Shown here in pieces: positions 8,807 through 17,563 of a stretch of 47,119 nt of DNA. Under the pieces are notes generated by a model, which worked only from the letters and a program-made list of their open reading frames with translations, did no database searches and was not told the DNA's origin. The translations under genes and the position numbers were made by a program. The DNA comes from an uncultured Litorivicinus sp. Lineage in GTDB: Bacteria; Pseudomonadota; Gammaproteobacteria; Pseudomonadales; Litorivicinaceae. Within the stretch, counting starts at the first letter, position 1; the number at the start of each line of letters is the position of its first letter. The stretch spans positions 1 to 47,119 of the forward strand of contig CACECO010000010.1 in the NCBI GenBank assembly GCA_902558075.1, given 5' to 3'.

Positions 8807-8832
8807 CCTCGTCATTGACGGGGCTTTTTTTG
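8807..8832 (+). terminator. Rho-independent terminator of the tRNA unit
   Basis: The stem cctcgtc (8807-8813) pairs with gacgggg (8817-8823), including one G-T pair, around a 3-nt loop. A run of seven T residues follows (8825-8831). It sits 11 nt after the CCA end of tRNA-Gly. Confidence 0.85.
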
Positions 8833-9033
8833 TTCTCTTTATTGCGTTACGAGGCTTTGAGCCGGATCAGATTGACTTCTTGGGTCGTGTCGCGACATTT
8901 TCTGGGGTAAACAAATACATGAACATTAGGACTTAGTTACGAAGCCTGAGTTCAGTTTGAGAGTCATGATCGAACTCGACTTGATTATTGAGAGCACACA
9001 CAAATATTTTAGTTTTTAAATTCAAGGTTATGT

Positions 9034-9168
9034 ATGCATCGCGTGGCGTTAATTGTCATTTTGGTCGTCGGATTGCTGATTGCCTATCAGATCGTCAATC
9101 CCTATCGACCACAAGCCTGCCACTTCTGGGACAATGGAGACTGGTGTTGCTGGCTATTATGTCACTAG
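9034..9168 (+). CDS. Possible small membrane protein, perhaps frameshifted
   Basis: An ATG at 9034, 6 nt after an AAGG Shine-Dalgarno, opens a 44-residue frame. It starts with a clear hydrophobic helix (MHRVALIVILVVGLLIAYQI) and continues NPYRPQACHFWDNGDW before the stop at 9166-9168. In the +1 frame the DNA stays protein-like (ETGVAGYYVTRDATHLFALY) up to a stop at 9251-9253, just inside yadG. An original protein of about 70 residues with a membrane anchor may therefore have been broken by a frameshift near 9130. I do not recognise the family. The 200 nt between the tRNA terminator and this frame hold nothing else I can identify. Confidence 0.35.
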   Translation: MHRVALIVILVVGLLIAYQIVNPYRPQACHFWDNGDWCCWLLCH

Positions 9169-9237
9169 AGATGCAACGCACCTCTTTGCTCTGTATCCTT
9201 GCATGCCTGATTGTCATCCCCAACCAATGAGTTTGCT

Positions 9238-10158
9238 GTGTCATACGCCCTAGAAATTAATGGTCTAAAAAAAGCCTACGATAATGGTTTTGAAGCTTTA
9301 AAAGGTATCGATCTAACGGTAGATGAGGGCGATTTTTTCGCGCTTCTGGGACCAAACGGCGCAGGCAAGAGCACAACGATTGGCATTCTGTGTTCGCTGG
9401 TGAATAAATCATCTGGGTCGGTCAAAGTCATGGGATATGACATTGACCAAGATTTTGGGATGGCAAAGCGTCACCTTGGAGTGGTCCCGCAAGAGTTCAA
9501 TTTCAATCAGTTTGAGAAAACCCAGAACATTCTAATCAATACAGCGGGTTATCACGGTATCCCACGAGCCGAAGCGATGCTCCGCATTGAGCACTATCTG
9601 AAGCGACTTGGTCTTTGGGATAAGCGAGATGATCCGTCTCGTGCATTGTCCGGTGGAATGAAACGGAGGCTATTGATTGCGCGAGCATTGGTTCATCAGC
9701 CTGACTTGTTGATTCTTGACGAACCAACAGCAGGAGTCGATATCGAGCTTCGACGAGGGATGTGGGACTTTCTAACAGAGATTAACAATCAAGGAACAAC
9801 GATCATCCTGACAACACATTATCTGGAAGAGGCGGAGGCATTGTGCCGCAATGTATCAATCATTAATCATGGTGAAATTATCGCCAACTCGTCAACGCGT
9901 GATTTGTTGTCGACACTGCACACTGTCACTTTTGTTTGTGATTTAGCATCCCCGATTGATTTTGCACCTACCATTGAGGGTTATGAGTGTGTATTTGCTG
10001 ATGCAATGACACTCGAGGTTAAAGTCGATAAAGGTCAGTCGTTGAATGAGGTGTTTGTGTCGTTATCAGCGCATGATGTGTCGGTCGTCTCCATGCGAAC
10101 GAAAACCAACCGCTTAGAGGAACTTTTTGTGACGATGACTTCAGAGGGTAATCAATGA
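9238..10158 (+). CDS. yadG: ABC transporter ATPase, YadG-like
   Basis: The 306-residue ATPase pairs with the permease encoded next. Walker A is GPNGAGKST, the signature is LSGGMKRRLLIARAL, Walker B is LLILDEPTAGVD, and the switch His is in TTHYLEEAEALC. The text matches my memory of E. coli YadG closely along its length. From that comparison I chose GTG 9238 (SYALEINGLKKAY) over the upstream TTG at 9211. The ribosome site before 9238 is weak. The gene overlaps yadH by 4 nt (ATGA at 10155), so the two are translationally coupled. The transported substrate of this drug/lipid-type exporter family is unknown. Confidence 0.9.
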   Translation: MSYALEINGLKKAYDNGFEALKGIDLTVDEGDFFALLGPNGAGKSTTIGILCSLVNKSSGSVKVMGYDIDQDFGMAKRHLGVVPQEFNFNQFEKTQNILINTAGYHGIPRAEAMLRIEHYLKRLGLWDKRDDPSRALSGGMKRRLLIARALVHQPDLLILDEPTAGVDIELRRGMWDFLTEINNQGTTIILTTHYLEEAEALCRNVSIINHGEIIANSSTRDLLSTLHTVTFVCDLASPIDFAPTIEGYECVFADAMTLEVKVDKGQSLNEVFVSLSAHDVSVVSMRTKTNRLEELFVTMTSEGNQ

Positions 10159-10961
10159 GTTTGGCTAATTACGAAGAGAAAGCGACTGACTTTGGTAATC
10201 CAAATTGGGTCGCCTATCAGACAATTGTTCGAAGTGAAATCCGTCGGTTTGCCCGGATTTGGGTACAGACGATGATTCCCCCTGCGATTACGATGACGTT
10301 GTATTTCATAATTTTCGGAAGTTTGATCGGGCAACGTATTGGTGAGATGGGCGGTTTCGATTACATGGCTTATATCGTTCCCGGACTTATTATGATGAGT
10401 GTGATCACAAATTCGTATGCGAATGTTTCGAGCTCGGTTTTCGGGTCCAAGTTCGGTCGTTTTATTGAAGAAATGTTGGTCTCTCCGATTTCGAATCAGA
10501 CCATTCTATTGGGCTATGTCACAGGTGGCGTGGCGCGAGCTGTATCTGTGGGGGTGATTGTGACTATCTTGTCGATGTTTTTTACCCAGTTGGCGATCCA
10601 CAATATATTTGCAGTGGTTTCGATCACCTTGCTTACAGCGGTGTTATTCTCGCTACTAGGGTTTATTAATGGCGTTTACGCGAAACGATTTGATGACGTG
10701 AGTATTGTGCCGACCTTCGTACTGACACCACTCACTTACTTGGGTGGCGTATTCTTCAGTATCAGTTTATTGCCGGACTTCTGGGCTGGTGTCGCTCAAC
10801 TGAATCCAATTCTCTATGTCGTGAATGCCTTCCGATATGGGATCTTAGGGGTGTCGGATATTTCTTTAGGTTGGGCTTATGGAATTCTTCTCTCGATGAC
10901 GGTTATGGCTTATTTGATTGCCGCTCGATTACTCGCAAACGGCACCGGGGTGCGATCGTAA
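10155..10961 (+). CDS. yadH: ABC-2 type permease, YadH-like
   Basis: This integral membrane protein of 268 residues has about six hydrophobic segments. The ABC-2 signature region lies around FGSKFGRFIEEMLVSPIS, and the conserved tail segment PLTYLGGVFFSISLLP is present. It forms the membrane channel for the preceding ATPase. Its stop codon overlaps the queF start (TAATG at 10959-10963). The order yadG-yadH-queF with no gaps points to one mRNA, although the three functions are not obviously related. Confidence 0.9.
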   Translation: MSLANYEEKATDFGNPNWVAYQTIVRSEIRRFARIWVQTMIPPAITMTLYFIIFGSLIGQRIGEMGGFDYMAYIVPGLIMMSVITNSYANVSSSVFGSKFGRFIEEMLVSPISNQTILLGYVTGGVARAVSVGVIVTILSMFFTQLAIHNIFAVVSITLLTAVLFSLLGFINGVYAKRFDDVSIVPTFVLTPLTYLGGVFFSISLLPDFWAGVAQLNPILYVVNAFRYGILGVSDISLGWAYGILLSMTVMAYLIAARLLANGTGVRS

Positions 10962-11797
10962 TGAACCAGACAGGGCTCGAGAGAATTCAGAGTCAATTGC
11001 CGCTTGGGCAAAGCTCACAGCAGCCGGATCATTATGATCCATCGCTCTTAGTTGGGGTGCCTCGCACGCTTGCTCGCGGTGTTGAGGGAATTGATGCATC
11101 ACTGTTTGAAGGGCATGACCTTTGGAATTGTTGGGAAGTCTCGTGGCTTGATCCCCACGGGAAGCCTGTGATGCGGATCGGTCAGTTGGTGGTTCCGGCA
11201 AATAGCCCGAATTTGGTCGAGTCAAAATCGTTGAAGCTCTACCTCAATAGTTTTGCAAACGAGCGAATCGACAGCGAATCGAAGCTTACAAGTCGGATCT
11301 GTGATGACCTTCAAACAGTGCTCGGGGTTCGTCCTGTTTTTTCGCTCGATGTATTGGATGATCCACGGTTCGTTGTTGAGGCTCCTAAAGGTGTCTGTAT
11401 TGATGATTTGCCTGTTGATCTGGCCGTCTATGAGCCAGACCCTCTGCTGTTGCAAACAGATCCAAACCAGTCCGGTGCGGAACGGCTCCATAGCCACATT
11501 TTTAGATCGAACTGCCCGGTAACAAGCCAGCCAGATTGGGCGACTGTGGTTGTCAAATACAAAGCGCCTGTGAAGTTATTTCCTGAATCGTTGCTCGCGT
11601 ATCTGGTGTCTTATCGAAATCACACGGGTTTCCATGAAGCGTGTATCGAAAGAATTTATCAAGATTTGTTAAGTTGCCTCAAAGCAACAGAACTTATTGT
11701 TTGGGCAGGATTTGTTCGTCGCGGAGGACTCGATATCAATCCAGTTCGATCGATGGCACCAATTAAATTCTTGCCACCAAGGCTTGCTCGGCACTAA
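10961..11797 (+). CDS. queF: NADPH-dependent 7-cyano-7-deazaguanine (preQ0) reductase
   Basis: QueF reduces the nitrile of preQ0 to the amine preQ1, a step in queuosine tRNA modification. At 278 residues this is the long gammaproteobacterial form with two tandem half-domains. The substrate-binding stretch ESKSLKLYLNSF is present near residue 87, the catalytic Cys sits in SNCPVTSQPDWA near residue 185, and GGLDINPVRS closes the active site near the C-terminus. The ATG at 10961 overlaps the yadH stop. A perfect 12-bp palindrome spans its own stop codon. Confidence 0.93.
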   Translation: MNQTGLERIQSQLPLGQSSQQPDHYDPSLLVGVPRTLARGVEGIDASLFEGHDLWNCWEVSWLDPHGKPVMRIGQLVVPANSPNLVESKSLKLYLNSFANERIDSESKLTSRICDDLQTVLGVRPVFSLDVLDDPRFVVEAPKGVCIDDLPVDLAVYEPDPLLLQTDPNQSGAERLHSHIFRSNCPVTSQPDWATVVVKYKAPVKLFPESLLAYLVSYRNHTGFHEACIERIYQDLLSCLKATELIVWAGFVRRGGLDINPVRSMAPIKFLPPRLARH

Positions 11798-11804
11798 CGT
11801 TAGT
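11793..11804. promoter_or_regulatory. 12-bp perfect palindrome at the queF end
   Basis: The sequence actaacgttagt is a perfect palindrome that includes the queF stop codon and lies 25 nt before the nitroreductase ATG. It could be an operator half-site pair. No protein or T run can be tied to it, so it is recorded only as a structural signal. Confidence 0.3.
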
Positions 11805-11828
11805 ACAAATTTCATAAGAGGACAGAGT

Positions 11829-12383
11829 ATGTCGCCGATCGACGCGTTATTATCCCGTGTGTCCGTTCCGCGGGTCGTTGAACCAGGTGTTAGCGCTAAA
11901 GAGTTGGATATCATCCTGCGAGCAGGTCTCAGGGCCTGTGATCACGGGCGTCTTAAACCGTATCGTTTCGTTTTACTTGAAGGTGAAGCGAGGGAGCGAT
12001 TGGGCGAAGCCATGAGTCACTATCTGCATGGTGATCTTGTGGATGTTTCAGAAGATGCAATTGAGGCGGCTAAAAATAAAGCGCTACGTGCACCGACTCT
12101 TCTTTCGGTTGTATTTTGTCCAAACGATAACGAAAAAATCCCTGAAAGTGAGCAATTGGTGACAGCCGGTTGTGCAGCGCAGCTGATTGTGACCGCGGCG
12201 CACATGCTTGGCATAGGCGCGATGTGGCGCACGGGGAATGTAACGTATTCTGGGGAAGTGTCCCGGATGCTCGGACTCGATGACAATGAGCAAGTGGTTG
12301 CTATGATCTATCTCGGGCGGCCTGCTGCGGATCTACCATCACCGCCAGAGGTTGATCCTGAAGCGTTTTTGACGCGCCTTTGA
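11829..12383 (+). CDS. Nitroreductase family FMN protein, YdjA-like
   Basis: The protein of 184 residues has the single-domain nitroreductase layout. An Arg/His-containing N-terminal FMN contact (RACDHGRLKPYRFV near residue 33) is followed by the central GCAAQLIVTAAHMLGIGAMWRTG and a C-terminal MIYLGRPAAD strand. This matches the short YdjA group, which reduces nitroaromatics with NAD(P)H and FMN in vitro; physiological substrates are unknown. The start is ATG 11829, with an AGAGGAC ribosome site just upstream. It stands 31 nt after queF and may share its transcript. tRNA-Ser follows 43 nt later. Confidence 0.85.
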   Translation: MSPIDALLSRVSVPRVVEPGVSAKELDIILRAGLRACDHGRLKPYRFVLLEGEARERLGEAMSHYLHGDLVDVSEDAIEAAKNKALRAPTLLSVVFCPNDNEKIPESEQLVTAGCAAQLIVTAAHMLGIGAMWRTGNVTYSGEVSRMLGLDDNEQVVAMIYLGRPAADLPSPPEVDPEAFLTRL

Positions 12384-12426
12384 TTCTGGAAAAGGGCGCT
12401 TTCAATCTGTATAGTGCGACGCCTTC

Positions 12427-12516
12427 GGAGAGGTGCCTGAGTGGTTGAAAGGGCTCGCCTGGAAAGCGAGTATACGGGTAACCGTATCGGGGGTTCGAAT
12501 CCCCCTCTCTCCGCCA
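12427..12516 (+). tRNA. tRNA-Ser (anticodon GGA)
   Basis: A 90-nt class II tRNA. The acceptor stem ggagagg (12427-12433) pairs with the strand ending at 12512, with CCA encoded. The anticodon stem ctcgc/gcgag holds loop ctggaaa (anticodon GGA), and a long variable arm (tatacgggtaaccgtat) is present. A -10-like TATAGT at 12410-12415 precedes it. This gene is the left border of the accessory region and is a common integrase target. Confidence 0.96.
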
Positions 12517-12962
12517 TCACTTGTGAGTAAGCCGTTGATTTAATTGATTTTGACGGATTTTTCATTTCTGTTTATCAATAATTTGTACCGCTTCTTGTAC
12601 CGCTTAAGCTGTTGCTAGCTTTAAGCATTCAAATGGATTTATTTGTAAGGGGAGGCAGGGGCCAGTGGGGGTATGCCTGATATGTGTATATCGGCTCTGC
12701 AACACACCTGATTTTTCAATTAGTCACTTTAAGATTCTTCTGTGAGCGGCAAATGATGTCGACAACGGGGTCTGTAAATCGCCATGAAGGCCTTTTTTGA
12801 TAGGATCTATGTACCCTTTTGGGGTCTGGGAATACCTGAGTAGCCTAGGGGAGGTGTATACCCACATATATACTATTCAAATTAAGCCACAAGTTTTTTA
12901 AGATTTGCACACGCACTGCACTCAAAACCGTATTTAACCAATCGAGAACGGACAGATGTGAC
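12517..12962. other. Intergenic border of the accessory region
   Basis: I find no gene here. It begins directly after the tRNA-Ser CCA and carries a tandem 12-bp repeat (12583-12605) and a near-perfect dyad (gcttaagct with agctttaagc, about 12602-12627). These look like the recombinase-arm or attachment-site debris often seen at tRNA-integrated elements. I did not find a second copy of the tRNA-Ser 3' end elsewhere in the window. Confidence 0.4.
12583..12605 (+). repeat. Tandem 12-bp repeat next to tRNA-Ser
   Basis: The 11-mer ttgtaccgctt occurs at 12583-12593 and again at 12595-12605, giving a 12-nt period. It lies 67 nt after the tRNA-Ser gene. Its position fits integrase arm-type sites, but this is inference. 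Confidence 0.6.
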
Positions 12963-14474
12963 ATGAAGAACGTGATTACGATATTGACGACAACCTGTTT
13001 GCTCTTTGGTGTTATTGAGGTTCACGGATCTGATCTTCCACCCTGTTTAAGTGGATATCGTCATAATTGTTTTGGCACTGCCGACTTTGGCATGGGACAC
13101 AAATACGTTGGCGAATTTAGGGATGATAAGTACAACGGACAGGGTACTCACACTTATCCCGACGGAGCCAAATACGTCGGAGAATTTAAGGATGGCAGAC
13201 CAGATGGACAGGGCACCTTAACCTTAAGCGGTGGTACTAAATACACCGGGGAATTTAACGATGGCAAAATAGATGGACAGGGCACCCTTATCTACTCAAC
13301 TGGAACCAAATACGTTGGCGAATGGAAAGGTGGTTACAAAAATGGAGAAGGTGTTGAATATTATTCTAATGGAAGCATCAAGCAGCAGGGTGTTTATAAA
13401 GATGATGTATTTCAATATGCCAAGCAGGTAGAACCTAAAAACCTAGAGCCTAACACCCAAACAAATATCCCAACTAATGCTTATGCCTATGGCAATTCAT
13501 GGAAGTGTAAACCTGGTTATATAATAGATGATGAATCAGGAAGCACTTGCAAGGAAAAAACTATGTCAGTGTATTCTTATTCTAATAAAAATTTTGATAG
13601 TCAGAAATTTTCTGGCGTTGACTTGCAAAATGAAAATTTTAAAGGATCAAGAATGGTGAAGGCAGATTTTAAAGGAGCAGATTTAAGCAATGCAAACTTC
13701 TCCCATACTTGGGCGAGTCATTCAGATTTTTCTGAAGCAAACATGACGGGAATTAATTTATCCGGTTCTGACTTATGGGGTGCACTATTTAAAGATGCGA
13801 TTTTGATAAATGCTCAAATCCAAAATGCAAGTTTCTATCATCCATCCGGCCCAAAAAATGTCTTTCAAAATGCAGATTTGACTGGAGCGGACTTCACTAG
13901 CTCTAATTTGTCAATGCTGAATCTAGAGCAGGCAATTATTGTAGATACAATATTTGAAAATTCCAATCTTAGAGGAGCGTCATTTAAGGGAAAAAATTTG
14001 TCCAATATAAAATTTTATAGAGCGGATTTCGGGGGTGATGCCTCAACTAATGGCTCAAACCTAAGCAACGCAAATTTTGCTAATGCTGATATGAGACGTG
14101 CAAACTTTTCGGCTCCTCTGAATTTATATGGGACTAGCTATATTAACCAAGGAGCAAACCTAGATGAAGCAAATTTCAAAAACACAAGATTGATTGGAGC
14201 TAATTTTTCAGGTGTTGACTTAAGTAATGCAAATTTTCAGAATGCCGATTTAAGAGAAGCAGATTTTACCGATGCCATAATTAATGACAATAAATTTTCG
14301 GGTGCTAATTTGAAAGAGGCAATATTTTGCAATACTACAAGATTTGGTAAATCTGTCATGTTGTTTAATTACCAAGAAGTTGATAATACCGGATGCCAAA
14401 CCTTTAAAATTGAAACAAAAGAGAAATACAAATCTAATTTCCTTGATTGGGTAAAAGAATATGGTAAATTTTGA
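12963..14474 (+). CDS. Secreted MORN-repeat plus pentapeptide-repeat protein
   Basis: The 503-residue protein has a signal peptide (MKNVITILTTTCLLFGVIEVHG). About four MORN repeats follow (residues 45-140, pattern KYVGEF.DG...GQGT). After a short linker comes a long pentapeptide-repeat region (about residues 215-470) with A(D/N)LxxANF units such as LSNANFQNADLREADF. MORN repeats often bind lipid or membranes, and pentapeptide repeats form a right-handed beta helix used for protein interaction. The pair on one exported polypeptide suggests a structural or binding role at the cell surface. No catalytic domain is seen. It is the first gene of the island and has its own start with no operon partner. 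Confidence 0.85.
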   Translation: MKNVITILTTTCLLFGVIEVHGSDLPPCLSGYRHNCFGTADFGMGHKYVGEFRDDKYNGQGTHTYPDGAKYVGEFKDGRPDGQGTLTLSGGTKYTGEFNDGKIDGQGTLIYSTGTKYVGEWKGGYKNGEGVEYYSNGSIKQQGVYKDDVFQYAKQVEPKNLEPNTQTNIPTNAYAYGNSWKCKPGYIIDDESGSTCKEKTMSVYSYSNKNFDSQKFSGVDLQNENFKGSRMVKADFKGADLSNANFSHTWASHSDFSEANMTGINLSGSDLWGALFKDAILINAQIQNASFYHPSGPKNVFQNADLTGADFTSSNLSMLNLEQAIIVDTIFENSNLRGASFKGKNLSNIKFYRADFGGDASTNGSNLSNANFANADMRRANFSAPLNLYGTSYINQGANLDEANFKNTRLIGANFSGVDLSNANFQNADLREADFTDAIINDNKFSGANLKEAIFCNTTRFGKSVMLFNYQEVDNTGCQTFKIETKEKYKSNFLDWVKEYGKF

Positions 14475-14522
14475 ATAACTCTAACAGACCTTTCTAGATT
14501 TTGTTGTTAGCGTGTAAGGTGA

Positions 14523-14714
14523 TTGGCCCGTTACCACCAGCATTTTGGGTTAATTGTTAATGCTATTCTTTTAGTACTAGGTGATGCTTCATTACTCATT
14601 GAACCAGCTTTGGTTGTACTTTTACTTTTGCTTTTTCTATCTCGGCGTCGAAGGATTCATAAGGGTGCCAAGGCAACCGTTAATACAGAGATTGCTGGCC
14701 GTAAATACGCTTAA
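14523..14714 (+). CDS. Small predicted membrane protein
   Basis: A TTG start preceded by AAGG opens a 63-residue frame. It has two hydrophobic stretches (LIVNAILLVLG and EPALVVLLLLLFL) followed by an Arg-rich stop-transfer RRRR and a basic tail. Composition and topology look like a genuine small membrane protein, but I recognise no family. It ends tail-to-tail with the lyase-like gene, overlapping it by 4 nt. Confidence 0.4.
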   Translation: MARYHQHFGLIVNAILLVLGDASLLIEPALVVLLLLLFLSRRRRIHKGAKATVNTEIAGRKYA

Positions 14715-15529
14715 TTTGGGTCAGTTCTCGAAATAAAAAAATTCTTATATAGGACAGTTTGTTTGGGTGCTGCTTTGAGGTTTCTGGATTTTAAATAGCG
14801 ATAGAGATCAATTCGATATATCCCATGATGCGTTCGGACGGCATCATATCCTGGCCTTAAGGTTGCGTAGCCGTCATTCCTAAATTTCAGCTCGCCGTTA
14901 GCGTAAACTCGAAGAAAACCGCTTTTTTCAGTTGTCCAATTGGCATGGACTTGGATTTTAGTCCATTTTCCACGCACGTCATCAACTAACTTTGTTCCCC
15001 GAAAGAACAAGCCATACTTTATTTCTTCAAAAAACAAATATTTCCTAGAGTTCTTTTTTTTATTCTTTTCGCTGATGAGTTTGTACTGGCTATGGATATT
15101 CTTAGCGGGGAAAATACTGAGATAATCTTCCGGGAAAAAAATCTCCCACTGATACCAGATCTCACCACGCTCAGGTAAACGATTATTTATTTCGGCTCTA
15201 TCTTTTCCACCGTCACAATCACTCCACTTCGACCCGTCAGGTTGCTTATTTTCGCCACAATCACCATCGCTAACCTCAAATCGGATGACCTGATCATCAC
15301 TACCCAAAGGATCTGGAACAAACACGATTTGTTCTGCCCTAGAAATCAAACTCGTCGGTCGCAGTCGCCATTGAATACCCTTTCCAGCCCTATCTATCTT
15401 AGTGTATTGCTCATCACCGGATTTTTTTGAGCCTGAATTTTTATTCCAATTACCTGCACTTGAGGTTTGCATAGCCACCAGGGCACCGAAAACAATCAAA
15501 CACAGTTTGCAAAATACGAATTTCTTCAT
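14711..15529 (-). CDS. Secreted heparin-lyase-I-like (PF14099-type) polysaccharide lyase
   Basis: The 272-residue protein begins with the repeated leader MKKFVFCKLCLIVFGAL and continues as an exported beta-jelly-roll protein. Family features are DRAEINNRLPERGEIWYQW near residue 112, the FFPEDY strand, a KWTKIQVHANW strand, and YANGELKF near the end. Lyases of this group cleave glycosaminoglycan-like or glucuronan-type polymers by beta-elimination, but the exact substrate cannot be read. It is transcribed leftwards, divergent from the next paralogue at 15744. Two further homologues lie at 15744 and 22950. It could degrade external polysaccharide or trim the cell's own glucuronate-containing glycan. 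Confidence 0.7.
   Translation of the reverse strand: MKKFVFCKLCLIVFGALVAMQTSSAGNWNKNSGSKKSGDEQYTKIDRAGKGIQWRLRPTSLISRAEQIVFVPDPLGSDDQVIRFEVSDGDCGENKQPDGSKWSDCDGGKDRAEINNRLPERGEIWYQWEIFFPEDYLSIFPAKNIHSQYKLISEKNKKKNSRKYLFFEEIKYGLFFRGTKLVDDVRGKWTKIQVHANWTTEKSGFLRVYANGELKFRNDGYATLRPGYDAVRTHHGIYRIDLYRYLKSRNLKAAPKQTVLYKNFFISRTDPN
15479..15529 (-). repeat. Leader cassette copy A
   Basis: The DNA encodes MKKFVFCKLCLIVFGAL. This copy heads a lyase-like gene. The other copies start at 22950, 24150, 37945 and 38128. Confidence 0.75.
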
Positions 15530-15743
15530 GATTTGGACGCTCTTTGCATAGCCTCATTGTCTTTGCCTAAATCGTATCCGATCGATTCGTCAAAAGCACT
15601 CCCTAGCAAACCTAGGAAGATAATGAGCTAGCGCTAATCGCTTTAGAAAATGACTGTTTGCGACTAAATTTGAATCTTTGTCGCAACATCGGTACTTCTG
15701 TATCGATATAAGGCGGCTTTTTATTAGCAAGAGGTAAATTTCG

Positions 15744-17549
15744 TTGAGCTCGTTAAAACAATTATTAACTATCCTCATCTCGTGTTCCATAGTGACATGT
15801 GAGGCAACTGATAAAATTGCTTATGGTAAAGGATGGTTGACATATCGACCGGGCCTCTCCGCCGTTACCAAAAATCCCGCCAGTTATAGGTTGGAGGATT
15901 TTGATACTTTCGAATTTAGGTTGGATCACGGAGGTTGCCCACGAGGAAGTGGAAGGCCAGGTAGCTACAACAACTGTGTTCACGATCGACAAAGAATAGA
16001 AGCAGGTTTCGACTTCGCAAAACTTAAAACGTTCAACGGGTACAAGTCTGTAAAAAAGTTCTTCCGTGGCAATTTACTAATACCTAATGCGACTGACTTC
16101 CCAGACCTTTTAGGAGTAGGAACGCTGATAAACCAAGTGAAATATGGAGATAAAACGCAGCCGATTTGGAACTTGTGGTTCAAGACTAAGAGAGGAGAAA
16201 TATCAATAGAGCTAGCGAACGGTACTTCGTGCATAGTTGATGAGAAATATTTTCCTAGAGACCAGTGGCTGGAGCTTGAAATACACGTTGATTATTCGGT
16301 GAACGCTAAATTTGTTCGGTCAAATACTTCTTTTTTTAACTATATTGTGAACGGCAAAACTGTGTGTTCGTCCTATTTTCCAGTGATCACGAAGCAATCA
16401 CTGCAAGATACGTCTAAGGATCACCTTTATTTTAAGTGGGGTATCTATGACGCATGGGTATCTGACTGGCTGGTTCTTCAAGAAAAAAACAAAATGTATC
16501 TAGAGCAGAACGCCATAAAATTGTCTGGATATAAAGGTGACGCCCATACAGGTGGGGGCAAGGCATCTTCTTGGCGGAGCAAAGTCGGCAATCCCTTCGA
16601 CTATGACTGGCCAACTAAAATCCCCACCAGAAGAATCTACTATACGGACTGGAAAGTGGCTGACACCCGAGAAGATCTGGGTAAGGCGAGGTTTGAGTGG
16701 GTTGAAGATAATCTGGATCAATTACCGGCAGATGCTTCTGCACTGTGCGCAAATGCAATGTCCGCCTGGCGAAATCGTAGAACTGGAGAATGGAGATCAA
16801 GAGCCGAGGCCAAGGATCTTAATAAGTATATTTGTGAAGCGTTGTTACTGACGTCAGGGTTGGAACTTGATGAAGTAATAAGCACCGAATTAAAGAAGTA
16901 CAAACAAGTGACCGCGACAGTCGAAGTGGAGTTAAAAAAACAAAAAGCGTCCGCGTTTAAGGAAAAACTCGCGGCTCAAGCCGAGCAGATTAAGGAGCAG
17001 GCCGAGAAGTATGAAGAGACAACAAGATCCGTCTATGCAATGCTCAGCGACCATGTTGATATAAAAGCCTATGGCCGAGCCTCGGATTCTTATGTGCTCG
17101 AATCTCAATTAATTTCTTTCAAAGAAACGCGGCCACCCAAGCACTTCGAATTAAACGGAAGCGAAGTCGCAAAGGCCAGTATCAGTGGCGACTTGATTGT
17201 CAGTTACGCTAACTTCAAGTTAGAGCCGCCAAATGATGTGTTTGCTAAAAACACTCTGGTTTCTATTCTAAGAGAGAGTGACTCATTACTGCTTGCAATA
17301 AAGCTTGGCGATGGAGGTAACCACCGCCTTGCGAATGCGGTAAAGGATTCCCATCTGAGCTGTTTTCCTGAAATCAGATTTAAACCGAAAGACTGGCTAG
17401 TGGTACCTATTTCGACTCCCGAAGCTGATCACTTAAAAAAAATTTTATGTCAGCGAAATTTCGCAGGCGGTTACGGACCCGAAACTAAGATTCTTTTCGA
17501 TATTCTACTTAATGCCTCTTTGTCAGTGTACAGTTACATGCGTCAGTAA
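15744..17549 (+). CDS. Secreted lyase-like protein with coiled-coil C-terminal extension
   Basis: The 601-residue protein starts at TTG 15744, 9 nt after AAGAGG. It has a short signal peptide ending in a lipobox-like SIVTC. Residues about 30-320 resemble the heparin-lyase-I-like domain of the 22950 paralogue: a LSAVTKNPASYRL opening, DHGGCP....HDRQRIEAG, FFNYIVNGKTVCSS, and a final IYYTDWKVADTREDLGKAR. The rest is different. Residues about 380-430 are a charged coiled coil (EVELKKQKASAFKEKL), and an unrecognised C-terminal domain of about 170 residues follows. It lacks the repeated leader carried by its two paralogues. The extension may tether or multimerise the enzyme. The function of the tail is unknown. 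Confidence 0.65.
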   Translation: MSSLKQLLTILISCSIVTCEATDKIAYGKGWLTYRPGLSAVTKNPASYRLEDFDTFEFRLDHGGCPRGSGRPGSYNNCVHDRQRIEAGFDFAKLKTFNGYKSVKKFFRGNLLIPNATDFPDLLGVGTLINQVKYGDKTQPIWNLWFKTKRGEISIELANGTSCIVDEKYFPRDQWLELEIHVDYSVNAKFVRSNTSFFNYIVNGKTVCSSYFPVITKQSLQDTSKDHLYFKWGIYDAWVSDWLVLQEKNKMYLEQNAIKLSGYKGDAHTGGGKASSWRSKVGNPFDYDWPTKIPTRRIYYTDWKVADTREDLGKARFEWVEDNLDQLPADASALCANAMSAWRNRRTGEWRSRAEAKDLNKYICEALLLTSGLELDEVISTELKKYKQVTATVEVELKKQKASAFKEKLAAQAEQIKEQAEKYEETTRSVYAMLSDHVDIKAYGRASDSYVLESQLISFKETRPPKHFELNGSEVAKASISGDLIVSYANFKLEPPNDVFAKNTLVSILRESDSLLLAIKLGDGGNHRLANAVKDSHLSCFPEIRFKPKDWLVVPISTPEADHLKKILCQRNFAGGYGPETKILFDILLNASLSVYSYMRQ

Positions 17550-17563
17550 GTGAGGTTAAACAG

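Noticed and set aside
8988-9230. 80-codon frame before yadG
   Set aside because: The start lacks a ribosome site and the first half is not protein-like; the 9034 frame explains the region better.
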